A DNA stretch of 64,000 nucleotides, taken from Dietzia natronolimnaea (GTDB taxonomy: Bacteria; Actinomycetota; Actinomycetes; Mycobacteriales; Mycobacteriaceae). Positions 35,122 through 43,339 of the stretch are shown piece by piece. The stretch spans positions 1-64,000 of the forward strand of contig NZ_NTGA01000015.1 of the NCBI RefSeq assembly GCF_002289575.1, read 5' to 3'. Both the position numbers and the translations under genes were made by a program. Position 1 is the stretch's first letter; every line of letters begins with the position of its first letter. The notes below the pieces were generated by a model. That model was given only the letters and a program-made list of their open reading frames with translations, made no database searches and had not been told where the DNA came from.

Positions 35122-35709
35122 ATGCGCACACTCATCATCACCGCCTTCATGTCCCTCGACGGGGTCATGGAGGCGCCCGGCGGGGAAGAGGGGTACCGCA
35201 ACGCCGGGTGGACCTTCCGGGACGTCCCCTTCGACGAGGCCGCCTACGAGATCAAGGGACGCGAGCAGGACGAGGCCACCGCGCTCCTGCTCGGGCGCCG
35301 CAGCTACGAGGCGTTCGCGCCGGTCTGGCCGAGCATGACCGAGGACTTCGCCCGGTACAACGAGCTGCCCAAGTACGTGGTGTCGTCCACCCTCACCGAC
35401 GAGGATCTCGCCGACGACTGGGGGCCGACGTCCATCCTGCGCTCGGTCGAGGAGGTGGCCGGGCTCAAGGAGAGCGACGGTGGCCCGATCATCGTCCACG
35501 GCAGCGCGACGCTCGGCCACGCCCTGTCCGAGGCGGGCCTGGTCGACCGCTACCACCTGCTGGTCTTCCCGCTTCTGCTCGGCGCGGGCAAGCGGCTCTT
35601 CGGCACGGCCGATGTCGACGCCATACCCCTGGACCTCATCGAGCACGAGGCCTACGGGAACGGCGTCCAGAAGATGGTCTTCGACGTCGCCCGGAAGGCG
35701 GGCGACTGA
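35122..35709 (+). CDS. Dihydrofolate reductase/RibD C-terminal family protein
   Basis: A 195-residue Rossmann-like reductase of the RibD_C group: MRTLIITAFMSLDGVMEAPG at the N-terminus, LLLGRRSYEAFAPVWP, and the nucleotide-binding segment GGPIIVHGSATLGHALSEAG with LLLGAGKRLFG. Family members are used in riboflavin biosynthesis as a domain of RibD, but free-standing ones beside ArsR/AHSA1 genes have no assigned substrate. ATG 35122 follows AAAGGA. It is the last gene of the ArsR operon and is convergent with the TetR gene (22 bases between stops). Confidence 0.87.
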   Translation: MRTLIITAFMSLDGVMEAPGGEEGYRNAGWTFRDVPFDEAAYEIKGREQDEATALLLGRRSYEAFAPVWPSMTEDFARYNELPKYVVSSTLTDEDLADDWGPTSILRSVEEVAGLKESDGGPIIVHGSATLGHALSEAGLVDRYHLLVFPLLLGAGKRLFGTADVDAIPLDLIEHEAYGNGVQKMVFDVARKAGD

Positions 35710-35731
35710 CGACCGAGGCGGGAGGAGCCGG

Positions 35732-36415
35732 TCAGCCGAGTATCCGGGTGAGTGCCAGCATGCCCTCGTCCTCGGTCGGCAGGGTGACGCGGATGAGGGC
35801 CCTGAGGGTGGCCGTCAGGCGTGAGGCGAGTTCGTCGATCGTCTCGTCCTGATCTCCCCCGTCGAGCCAGGCGAGCGTCTGCACCTCGATGCACGTCAAC
35901 CAGGAGCGGACGGTCAACCTGGCCAGGCGGGTCGGTTCGCCGATTCCGACGCGGCGGTAGATCTCCTGCTCAGCCCGCAGGAAGACCATGGAGACCACGG
36001 AATCGTCCGTGCCCGGGAGACGTGAGTTCCGGAGGAGCGCACGGGCGGGCAACCTCACCTCCTGACATGTGTAGAGGAAGTCGTGGAGAACCCGGACGAG
36101 TTCGGCGTCCTGATCGTCGGTGGTCTCGAGCCGGAGGCGGTCGACGAAATCCTGGGCGACGAGGTCCACAACGGACTGGAAGACCTCGTCCACCGACGAG
36201 TAGTGGCGGTAGAACAGCGCCCGGGACACACCCGCCCGGTTGACGATGTCCGCGACGGTGACCTTCTCGGAGATCGTCGCGGCGAACAGGGCGGACGCCG
36301 CTGAGGTGATCTGGCGCATCCGATCTCGGGGCGGCAGTCGTCGACGCTGCCCGGGGGGGCCGTCGGCTCCGCGGCCGGACGTGGCCGCCCCCGTGTCGTC
36401 CCTCTGCCCACTCAC
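35732..36415 (-). CDS. TetR-family transcriptional regulator
   Basis: A 227-residue regulator read from GTG 36415; the longer frame to 36568 enters the reductase gene and is rejected. The N-terminal HTH (ITSAASALFAATISEKVTVA then DIVNRAGVSRALFYRHYSSV) is canonical TetR; the C-terminal ligand domain is helical. It follows the reductase gene by 36 bases in the same direction, as the last gene of the M24-ephD-metal enzyme-reductase operon. A palindrome in that operon's promoter (41112-41124) is a candidate binding site. The ligand is unknown; lipid-like molecules are plausible given the EphD neighbour. Confidence 0.88.
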   Translation of the reverse strand: MSGQRDDTGAATSGRGADGPPGQRRRLPPRDRMRQITSAASALFAATISEKVTVADIVNRAGVSRALFYRHYSSVDEVFQSVVDLVAQDFVDRLRLETTDDQDAELVRVLHDFLYTCQEVRLPARALLRNSRLPGTDDSVVSMVFLRAEQEIYRRVGIGEPTRLARLTVRSWLTCIEVQTLAWLDGGDQDETIDELASRLTATLRALIRVTLPTEDEGMLALTRILG

Positions 36416-36450
36416 GAGCACCACCCTAGTGGGGCGGGGTCGGCCGACCA

Positions 36451-37503
36451 CTACAGGTCCACGGTGAGACCGACGCCCTCCGCGCGGTCCGTGCACAGCA
36501 GCATCTCCCGCGCCCCCGGCCGGCCGGGCCCGCCCGCGCGCCCGCGTCGCTCGACGGCGCGTTCGCACACCTGCACGCGGCAGGTACCGCAGAACCCCTG
36601 CCGGCAGGAGTACGGGGTGTCGGGAACGGCGTCCAGGACCACGTCGAGCGCACTGCGGTCGGCCGGGACCTTAAGCGTGAGTCCCGCGCGCGCCAGGGTC
36701 ACGTCGAACTCCCGCCCGGAGATCACCGGTGGTGGGGCGAAACGCTCGTAGTGCAGTGGCGCACGGACCGGGCCCCGTGCCGTCCGGACCAGGTCGAGGA
36801 GCGGGGTGGGGCCGCAGCAGTAGACGGCGGTGTCCGCGTCCGCCCACCCCAGAACCTCTCCGACCGACGGGTACCGCTCACGCTCCTCGTCGACGAGGAG
36901 CGTGAGCCGACTCCCCGCGAGGGCGACCAGCTCATCGAGGAACGGCATCGACGCACGGGTCCGTCCGGCATAGACCAGGTGCCAGTCCAGCCCACGGGTC
37001 GCGCACTCGCGCGCCATGGTGACGATCGGCGTGATCCCGATCCCACCGGCGACGAGCAGCACCCGCGGCTCGCCGCAGAACGGGAACGCCGTCCGCGGCC
37101 CCTGCGTGTGCAGCACGTCCCCCTCGCGCACCCGCTCATGGATCTCCGTGGAGGCGGCACCGAGGCGCCGGACCGCCACCATGAGGCTGCGTGGGTCGGT
37201 GCCGCACAGCGAATACTGTCGGCGCAGTCCCGACGGAAGGGTCAGGTCCAGGTGTGCCCCCGGCGACCAGGACGGGGTGGGCGTCCCGTCCGCCGGTTCG
37301 AGAACCAGCCCGACCACGTCGTCGGCGAGGCCCGGCGTGTCGACGACCCGCATCGGGCGCACCCGGTCGACCTGCCGGACCCGGTCGGTCGACCACCCCT
37401 CGGACCGCCCGGGCAGGAACGCCACCGACGCGATCGCGCCGAGCAGCCGGTACCCGAGGATCCCCTGACCGTCCGCCTTCAGTTCCCTCGGGATGGCCGC
37501 CAT
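36451..37503 (-). CDS. Ferredoxin-NADP reductase-like oxidoreductase with C-terminal 2Fe-2S domain
   Basis: A 350-residue protein from ATG 37503, two bases after the upstream stop. FAD-binding motif RQYSLCG (about 120), NAD(P)-binding AGGIGITP (about 168) and YCCGPTPLLDLV (about 245), then a plant-type ferredoxin domain with SCRQGFCGTCRVQVC and a final LLC giving four cluster ligands. This is the layout of phthalate-dioxygenase-reductase-like electron suppliers to iron oxygenases. The gene upstream encodes a ferritin-like metal protein that may receive its electrons. The first 45 residues carry a short extension seen in some long-chain hydroxylase reductases. Confidence 0.92.
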   Translation of the reverse strand: MAAIPRELKADGQGILGYRLLGAIASVAFLPGRSEGWSTDRVRQVDRVRPMRVVDTPGLADDVVGLVLEPADGTPTPSWSPGAHLDLTLPSGLRRQYSLCGTDPRSLMVAVRRLGAASTEIHERVREGDVLHTQGPRTAFPFCGEPRVLLVAGGIGITPIVTMARECATRGLDWHLVYAGRTRASMPFLDELVALAGSRLTLLVDEERERYPSVGEVLGWADADTAVYCCGPTPLLDLVRTARGPVRAPLHYERFAPPPVISGREFDVTLARAGLTLKVPADRSALDVVLDAVPDTPYSCRQGFCGTCRVQVCERAVERRGRAGGPGRPGAREMLLCTDRAEGVGLTVDL

Positions 37504-37504
37504 G

Positions 37505-38398
37505 TCAGTGCCCTGCCCGCGCGGCCGGCGAGGTGGCCAGATAGCGGATCGCGGGCTCCACCGATCCCTGCTGGTTCGGATGGTATCCCCGCCGCAGGTA
37601 GGGCACGATCTCGCGGAGCAGCAGGGCGGGGCTGGGCAGCAGGCCGCGTCGGGCCGCCGCCGCCCAGTCCCGCCACCGGGCCCTGCGGTCGACCTCGGGG
37701 TCGACGGCCATGAGGAATCGGACGCCCCGGACCCACAACCAGAACAGCGCGGGGGTGACGAGGAGGTAGGCGCGCACTCTACGTATATATGAGCTGTCCA
37801 GGTGGGTGAGCAGGTCGAAGCACACCGCGCGGTGCTCCACCTCCTCGGCACCGTGCCACCGGAGCAGGTCGAGCATCGTGGGGTCGGCCCCCGCCCGGTC
37901 GAGCGCCGGGGAGTCGAGGACCCAGTCACCGAGGACGGCCGTGTAGTGCTCGATCGCGGCGATGAGTGCGATGCGCTCCACCAGCCAGTTCTCGGCGCGA
38001 CGGCCGCGCAGGTCCCGGCCTCCGAGCAGGATCCGGAACGCCCAGTCCACCTGCCTGGTGTAGGCGGCGACGTCGACACCGGCGGCGGCGAAATGACCGA
38101 GCACGCCACCGTGGGCCTGCGAGTGCATGGCCTCCTGGCCGATGAACCCCAGGACGTCCTCTCGGACCCGATCGTCCCTGATCATCGGCAGTGCCTCCTG
38201 GAGAACCCGCACGAACCAGTCCTCACCGGCGGGCAGCAACAGGTGCATCACGTTGAACGTGTGCGTGATGACCGGATCGCCGGGGATCCAGTGCCACGGC
38301 AGATCCGACCAGTCGAACTCGACCTCTCGGGCGACCAGCACGAGTTGTTCCTCGTCGTGCTGAGGACGCCCGCCCTGCGTTCCGGTGGTGGTGGCCAT
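37505..38398 (-). CDS. Ferritin-like predicted metal-dependent hydrolase (PF10118-type)
   Basis: A 297-residue all-helical protein. ATG 38398 follows AAAGGAAC; the longer frame is a shadow of ephD. Candidate metal ligands are in EAMHSQAH (about 113), IEHYTAVLG (about 162) and GAEEVEHRAVCFD (about 195), spaced like a diiron carboxylate site. Family name notwithstanding, this is consistent with an oxygen-activating diiron enzyme. The next gene encodes a 2Fe-2S flavoprotein reductase just one base after its stop, so the two may form an oxygenase-reductase pair. Substrate unknown; a fatty or mycolic acid derivative is suggested by the EphD gene upstream. Confidence 0.85.
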   Translation of the reverse strand: MATTTGTQGGRPQHDEEQLVLVAREVEFDWSDLPWHWIPGDPVITHTFNVMHLLLPAGEDWFVRVLQEALPMIRDDRVREDVLGFIGQEAMHSQAHGGVLGHFAAAGVDVAAYTRQVDWAFRILLGGRDLRGRRAENWLVERIALIAAIEHYTAVLGDWVLDSPALDRAGADPTMLDLLRWHGAEEVEHRAVCFDLLTHLDSSYIRRVRAYLLVTPALFWLWVRGVRFLMAVDPEVDRRARWRDWAAAARRGLLPSPALLLREIVPYLRRGYHPNQQGSVEPAIRYLATSPAARAGH

Positions 38399-38439
38399 GG
38401 GGGTTCCTTTCCGGTTCCGTGCGGTGGGGACGGTGGGGT

Positions 38440-40209
38440 TCAGCTCGGGGTGAGGTCGGCGCGCGCCAGAGCGCGCAGCACCCCGGGCGCCAGTCCGTGG
38501 AGCCGCATCCCCATCCGGGACTCGGCGGTCACCGCGACGACGGCGCTGTTGCCGTCGGCGGCGCGCACGATCGCACGGGCGACCTTCTCCGGGCTGTAGT
38601 TGCGCCGGGCGTACTGCCCGGACGCGGCGCGGCGGGTCCTCTCCTGGGAGTCCTCGTCCATGCCGACGTAGCGGGTGGAGCGGCTGATGCCGGTGTTGAC
38701 GAAGCCGGGACACACCACGGTGACGCCGATCCCGTGGCGCGCCAGGTCGGCACGCAGGGACTCGCTCAGGGCCAGCACGGCCGCCTTGGTGGTGCCGTAG
38801 GCGGGCAGGATGCGTGAGGGCAGGAATGCCGCCGCCGAGGAGAGGTTGACGAGCTGACCGCCGGTCCCGCGGTCGCGCATCATCTCGCCGAAGACCCGGC
38901 AGCCGTGTATGACACCCCACAGGTTGACGTCGATCACCGCCTGCCAGTCCTGGGGGGTGGTCTCGAGGAAACCACCGCCCATCCCGATGCCCGCGTTGTT
39001 GATCACGACGTCCGGGACGCCGTGGCGCTCCCGCAGGTCCTCGGCGAACTCCTGCCACGCGTCGGCATCGGTCACGTCGAGCAGGTACGGCACACCGGTG
39101 CCCCCCACGAGGCCGACCTGGCGGGCCGTACGCTCGGCGCCGTCGAGGTCGCGGTCGGCGATGACCACGGTGGCCCCGCGCGATCCGTACTCGACGGCCG
39201 TGGCGCGGCCGATCCCGCTTCCCGCGCCGGTGATGACGACGAGCTCTGCGCGCCGCCCGTCGACGTCCCGCGCGTTCTCCGACCCCCCGGATCCGCTGAC
39301 AGACCGTATGTGCTCGTCGACCAGTGCGGCGATCACCGCGGGCCGGTCACGCACCACCCAGTGCCCACCGACGACGGGACGCACGTGGACGTCGTCCGCA
39401 CCGAGCCGTGCGCACTCCTGCAGGGCGGGCGTGACGAACACGTCCCGGATCGGGGTGAGGACCTGCACCGGCACCGTGGTGCGTCGCCGGCGGGGGCGTA
39501 AGAGGTGGCGGCGCATGTTCGCGCGATACATCTCGAGGCCGTTGACCAGATCGCGCTCCGACCTCGCGGTGTCGTCGGGGGGGACCTCGGAGTCGCCTCG
39601 ACCGATCGCGGCGATCCGGCGCCCGAGCCCGTCCCCCACACCGCTGCGCCAGAGAGCCTCGGGCAACCACGGGAGGTGGAACCACCCGATGTAGGCGGAG
39701 GACAGGGACTGCGTGAGCATCGGGGCGGTGAGCTCGCGACCCTCACCGGTGATCCACAGGCCGACCAGGTCGAGGCACGGACCCGAGATCGACGTGAAGC
39801 TCGCGGCGCGCGAGGCCGCACCGCTCCCGGTGACGGCGTGCCAGGTCTGGATCGACCCCCAGTCGTGCCCGAGCAGGTGCACCGGTCGGTCCGGGGACAC
39901 CGAGTCGATGACGGCGTCCAGATCCGCGGCGAGCTGGTCGTTTGAGTAGCCGGCGCGGGAGGTGGGTGCCTCGGAGTCCCCGGCGCCGCGGACGTCGTAG
40001 CTGACGACCCGGTAGCGGTCGGAGAGTTCGTGGGTGATGCCGTCCCAGACGCTGCGGTTGTCGGGATAACCGTGGACGCAGACGAGGGTCGGGGCATCGA
40101 CCGGGCCGGTGACGGCGACCGCGAGAGAGAGCCCGTCGGTGGTCGCCACGGTCCGCAGCTGTGTATCGGCGCCCTGTGAATCGGCGGCCTGTGTATCGGC
40201 CCCGCTCAT
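38440..40209 (-). CDS. ephD: EphD-like fusion of alpha/beta epoxide hydrolase and short-chain dehydrogenase
   Basis: A 589-residue two-domain protein, matching the size of mycobacterial EphD (about 590). Domain 1 (about 20-300) is an alpha/beta hydrolase with oxyanion motif VHGYPDN, nucleophile Asp in LLGHDWGS and catalytic His in VVGGHWV. Domain 2 (about 325-570) is an SDR with TGAGSGIG, NNAGIG, catalytic Ser in NLSSAAAF and YGTTK. EphD is linked to mycolic acid metabolism in mycobacteria, which fits a mycolate-bearing host. ATG 40209 overlaps the M24 stop (ATGA). Both catalytic centres look intact. Confidence 0.92.
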   Translation of the reverse strand: MSGADTQAADSQGADTQLRTVATTDGLSLAVAVTGPVDAPTLVCVHGYPDNRSVWDGITHELSDRYRVVSYDVRGAGDSEAPTSRAGYSNDQLAADLDAVIDSVSPDRPVHLLGHDWGSIQTWHAVTGSGAASRAASFTSISGPCLDLVGLWITGEGRELTAPMLTQSLSSAYIGWFHLPWLPEALWRSGVGDGLGRRIAAIGRGDSEVPPDDTARSERDLVNGLEMYRANMRRHLLRPRRRRTTVPVQVLTPIRDVFVTPALQECARLGADDVHVRPVVGGHWVVRDRPAVIAALVDEHIRSVSGSGGSENARDVDGRRAELVVITGAGSGIGRATAVEYGSRGATVVIADRDLDGAERTARQVGLVGGTGVPYLLDVTDADAWQEFAEDLRERHGVPDVVINNAGIGMGGGFLETTPQDWQAVIDVNLWGVIHGCRVFGEMMRDRGTGGQLVNLSSAAAFLPSRILPAYGTTKAAVLALSESLRADLARHGIGVTVVCPGFVNTGISRSTRYVGMDEDSQERTRRAASGQYARRNYSPEKVARAIVRAADGNSAVVAVTAESRMGMRLHGLAPGVLRALARADLTPS

Positions 40210-41099
40210 GCCGCGACCTCCGAGCTGGGCGTGGTCTCGGGGGTACCGAGGGCCTGGCCCAGCCCGCAGGCCAGGCCCTGCCGGCGCCACCTGCGCACGT
40301 GCGGGGTCTCGTCATCGAGCCACACGGCCGACCCGTCCGGGCGCACCACCAGCGCCTCCTCGAACTTGACCCCGACGTCGCGGAAGCCGATGTGCGGTTC
40401 CACCGCCCACAGTCCGGGCTCCGGGCGATGGTCGGAGATCTTCCCGGACGCCCACAGCGGCGAGCGATTGTGGGCACGCTCGACCATGAGGTCGCCGACG
40501 AGTGTGCGCGCGGCACGGCTGCCGAAGCCGAACGCGATGAAGCGGGGGATGCGCGACTCGATGTCGCCGATCTGATGGGCGATGACGCGCCCCGGGTAGA
40601 CCCGGTGTCGGTTGTCATAGCCCTGGCGGCGTATGAGCTCGTCGACCTCGAGATAGACGTCGCGCAGCGTCGCGCCCTCGGTGATGAGACGTGGGATGAG
40701 GTCCCGATAGGCGGCCAGGTCGGTCATCAACTCGTCGTGGATCGGGTTCTCGCCGAGGACGCGCGCGTAACCGATGTCCCCCACGGCGCGGTCCAGCACC
40801 GGCGCGACGTCGAGGATGTAGGGCATCCCCTGCTCCAACCGTCGGCGAGTCGGGAAGAAGTGCAGCGGCGTGGCGAACCCGCGGAAGGCGGTCCGGTCGC
40901 CGAACCACGCGAACGGGGTGTGGAACCACTCCCGCACGCCCCGGTCGGAGAGCCACTCGTGCAGGCGGGCGGCCACCTCTCGTTCGGTGACCCCCTCGTC
41001 GAGGGTCGCCGCCACGCTCTCGACGCAGTCGTAGGACAGTCGCTGCACGGTGCGGTATCGCCGGAGGAACGTGGCATCCGTCACATCACTATGAGACAT
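40206..41099 (-). CDS. M24-family metallopeptidase-like protein (Xaa-Pro aminopeptidase fold)
   Basis: A 297-residue pita-bread-fold protein. The five metal ligands seem present: two Asp in LDVAPVLDRAVGDIGYA, His in VIAHQIGD, Glu in WAVEPHIG and Glu in VKFEEALVV. I use the ATG at 41099, because a good -10 lies seven bases upstream (leaderless); an in-frame ATG at 41117 would fall inside the promoter. It is the first gene of the ephD operon. Related proteins are often annotated as creatinase-like or peptidases without a known substrate. Confidence 0.85.
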   Translation of the reverse strand: MSHSDVTDATFLRRYRTVQRLSYDCVESVAATLDEGVTEREVAARLHEWLSDRGVREWFHTPFAWFGDRTAFRGFATPLHFFPTRRRLEQGMPYILDVAPVLDRAVGDIGYARVLGENPIHDELMTDLAAYRDLIPRLITEGATLRDVYLEVDELIRRQGYDNRHRVYPGRVIAHQIGDIESRIPRFIAFGFGSRAARTLVGDLMVERAHNRSPLWASGKISDHRPEPGLWAVEPHIGFRDVGVKFEEALVVRPDGSAVWLDDETPHVRRWRRQGLACGLGQALGTPETTPSSEVAA

Positions 41100-41106
41100 G
41101 GCGTCC

Positions 41107-41134
41107 ATCATAGACACCGTGTCTCATTCAGCAA
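41107..41134 (-). promoter_or_regulatory. Leaderless promoter of the M24-ephD operon with palindromic operator in the spacer
   Basis: On the minus strand TTGCTG (41134-41129) and TATGAT (41112-41107) are 16 bases apart; the start point falls at the ATG 41099. The spacer holds the 13-bp palindrome AGACACCGTGTCT (41112-41124). A repressor on this site would block RNA polymerase; the operon's own TetR gene (35732-36415) is the obvious candidate. Confidence 0.72.
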
Positions 41135-41152
41135 GGGCGCTGCCGCAGACGA

Positions 41153-41172
41153 CCCGGCCCGTCCGGGCCGGG
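41153..41172. terminator. GC hairpin after the DUF368 gene
   Basis: The arms CCCGGCCC (41153-41160) and GGGCCGGG (41165-41172) are perfect around a 4-base loop, eight bases after the minus-strand stop at 41180. There is no T tail, so it is a probable but not certain terminator. Confidence 0.45.
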
Positions 41173-41179
41173 GGGCTAC

Positions 41180-42256
41180 CTACTCACGATTCTCTAGCGC
41201 CGTGACCCGCGGGTCCGGATCGGTGGTGGCGGCCTTGGCCGCGAACACCCGCTCGACGGCCAGGACGATCACCACCACCACGACGCCGGCGACCACCGCG
41301 GCCAGGACGACCGGCCAGTCGGAGCCCGGCGCGAGGACGTCGGCCTCCTCGCTCTGCCAGGGCCACAGGGCCCGCAGGGAACCGAGCATCAGGCCGGCCA
41401 TGGCGATGAGGGTGGGCTTGCGGAAGTCCTCCAGCAGGCGATCGAGGACCTTGACGAACAGCGAGATCCCGACCAGTGCCCCCAGCGCGAACACCCCGAG
41501 GTAGGCGAAGTTCCGGTCGTCCACCGCGCCGAGGGTCGGAGCGTAGAGCCCCATCGCCAGCAGCAGGTACGAGCCCGACACCCCGGGCAGGACCAGCGCG
41601 CAGATCGCCACCGCCGCGGCCACGAACACCAGCAGGTAGGACGGGTCGCTGATCGTCCCGCTCGGCAGTCCGGACAGCACGAACGCCAGGGCCGCACCAC
41701 CGACGAAAACCAGTCCCAGCACCCAGTTCCGTCCACCCGGGGTGGCGCGTGCCATCCCGAGGGGCACCGCGATACTCGCCGCGACCATGCCGAGGAACAG
41801 TCCGCGGGCGATCTCCGGACTGCCCTCGACGAAGCCCTTGAGGACCCCGGCCAAGGTGAACACCATCGCGAGCATGCCGACGGCGAGCGGCAACAACAGC
41901 CACCAGTCCACGTGGCGGAAGGCCGCCGCCGTCCGCTCCCGACGGTCCGGACCGAGGACCGCCGACCTCATCCCGTCCACCACGTGCGCGCCGGAGTCCA
42001 ACAACCGCGGATACACGCCGGTCACCAGGGCGACGGTGCCGCCCGAGACCCCGGGGACGAGCTCGGCCATGCCGATCAACCCGCCCCGGAGTCCGTTCCC
42101 GACCACCCCGAGCGGTCCGGGTCGGGCGGGAAGGGGCGACCGCGGGTCCAGATCCGCGTCCGCGACGGGGTCGTGATGAACGGACTCGGCTGCGGCGCCG
42201 GTGGGCGTCCCTCCCGGTTCCGGAGTGGACGCAGGCCGTGATGACTCGACTGACAT
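41180..42256 (-). CDS. DUF368 membrane protein (PopT-type polyprenyl-phosphate carrier family)
   Basis: A 358-residue polytopic membrane protein with eight or more hydrophobic helices. Two internally repeated DUF368 signatures are visible: ELVPGVSGGTVALVTGVYPR (about 70-90) and ALVLPGVSGSYLLLAMGLY (about 215-233). Members of this family in other bacteria have been shown to return the undecaprenyl-phosphate lipid carrier across the membrane. In this organism decaprenyl phosphate would be the likely cargo for arabinogalactan and peptidoglycan precursors. The N-terminal 55 residues are Pro/Ser/Ala-rich and cytoplasmic. ATG 42256 has GGGGGG directly before it; the frame further upstream is shadow. 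Transcribed alone. Confidence 0.88.
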   Translation of the reverse strand: MSVESSRPASTPEPGGTPTGAAAESVHHDPVADADLDPRSPLPARPGPLGVVGNGLRGGLIGMAELVPGVSGGTVALVTGVYPRLLDSGAHVVDGMRSAVLGPDRRERTAAAFRHVDWWLLLPLAVGMLAMVFTLAGVLKGFVEGSPEIARGLFLGMVAASIAVPLGMARATPGGRNWVLGLVFVGGAALAFVLSGLPSGTISDPSYLLVFVAAAVAICALVLPGVSGSYLLLAMGLYAPTLGAVDDRNFAYLGVFALGALVGISLFVKVLDRLLEDFRKPTLIAMAGLMLGSLRALWPWQSEEADVLAPGSDWPVVLAAVVAGVVVVVIVLAVERVFAAKAATTDPDPRVTALENRE

Positions 42257-42424
42257 CCCCCCAGTTTCCCCGACGACCCGCCCGGAAGCCCAGTCACCAC
42301 CCCGTCCACCGGCCGTCTCTGTGATCAACCCGTCACCTCGCGGGCGTCTAGACTCGGCCGGACCGAGGTGGCGAACCGGTGTGAGAGTCCGTGTGAGAAG
42401 CAACGGTGACGAAGGGAGCGCGTC

Positions 42425-43165
42425 ATGCCGATGCACTACCCACCACTGTCCGACGGCACCTACCGCTACGGCGATCCACCGCGACCCCTGCCCTCCCCCG
42501 TCCCGGGGCCGGATCCCGCCGAGCAGGCCCCGCACCACCACGCCGGCCACGGGAACCCCGGGAACGAGGAGCGCGGGTACGAGGATCCCGGTCCCGGTCC
42601 GCACGGGCCGCCCGGGCAGCACCCGCCGCACGGGCCTGGGGACGGTCCCGACGGTGACCGCACGAGCGGCAGGACGGCGGCCGCGGTGATCATCGGGGTG
42701 GCGGCCCTCGTCGTCGTCGTCATCCTGGGGTTGGCGCTCACGGGCCCCGGCTCCGGCTCCCGCAGCGGGCCCACCGGTATGCCGCGTGGACCGTTGCCGC
42801 CCCAGGCCTGGCAGGCCCCCGAGCGCGCACCGGGCGAGCTGTTCGACGTCGAGGGGAGTTTCACCGTGATGTCCTCTCCCGGCGAGCCGGTCTCGGGCGA
42901 CGGATCGGGGTGCGACCTGCCGCTCACCCTCTCGGACATCGGCGAGGGCACGCGGATCACGCTGTCCCAGGGGGTCTCGACGCTGCTCGGCAGCACCATG
43001 CTCGCCTACGAGGGAGGTGACCTCTCCTCCTGCACGTTCACCTTCGACTTCGGCGAGGTCCCCTCGGGGGCGCCCTTCTACCTGATCGAGATCCCCGGAC
43101 GCGGACAGCTCACCTACACCGAGGACGAGTTGCGCGCCGGCGTGGACATCACCCTCGGGCGGTGA
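42425..43165 (+). CDS. Membrane-anchored protein with Pro/Gly/His-rich N-terminus, unknown
   Basis: A 246-residue protein from ATG 42425, preceded by AGGGAG. Residues 1-85 are Pro/Gly/His-rich and cytosolic, one membrane helix spans about 87-108 (AAVIIGVAALVVVVILGLAL), and the remaining ~130 residues form an external beta-rich domain with two cysteines (GCDLPLTL, SSCTFTF) that probably pair. I do not recognise the domain. It resembles small actinobacterial envelope proteins with a cytosolic Pro-rich tail. Confidence 0.75.
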   Translation: MPMHYPPLSDGTYRYGDPPRPLPSPVPGPDPAEQAPHHHAGHGNPGNEERGYEDPGPGPHGPPGQHPPHGPGDGPDGDRTSGRTAAAVIIGVAALVVVVILGLALTGPGSGSRSGPTGMPRGPLPPQAWQAPERAPGELFDVEGSFTVMSSPGEPVSGDGSGCDLPLTLSDIGEGTRITLSQGVSTLLGSTMLAYEGGDLSSCTFTFDFGEVPSGAPFYLIEIPGRGQLTYTEDELRAGVDITLGR

Positions 43166-43229
43166 GACGTCCGGGCCCGCCGCGTCGGCTCGGCGGAACC
43201 CCATCGCCCGTCACCCCGCCGACCTGGCG

Positions 43230-43261
43230 ACCCGTTGACCCGGTGACCCGGTGTCCCGTTG
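43230..43261. repeat. Four tandem 8-bp units overlapping a promoter
   Basis: Units ACCCGTTG, ACCCGGTG, ACCCGGTG and TCCCGTTG run head to tail and end inside the -35 hexamer (TTGACC, 43258-43263) of the following promoter. Confidence 0.6.
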
Positions 43262-43287
43262 ACCGCGCGAACCGCGCTCCGTACACT
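43258..43287 (+). promoter_or_regulatory. Probable promoter of the secreted beta-propeller gene
   Basis: TTGACC (43258-43263) and TACACT (43282-43287) with an 18-base spacer, about 50 bases before the GTG start at 43340. Confidence 0.6.
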
Positions 43288-43339
43288 CCCCGATACCAAC
43301 CGGACACTTGTCCAGAAGATGTCGCCCTCGGGAGCCGCC

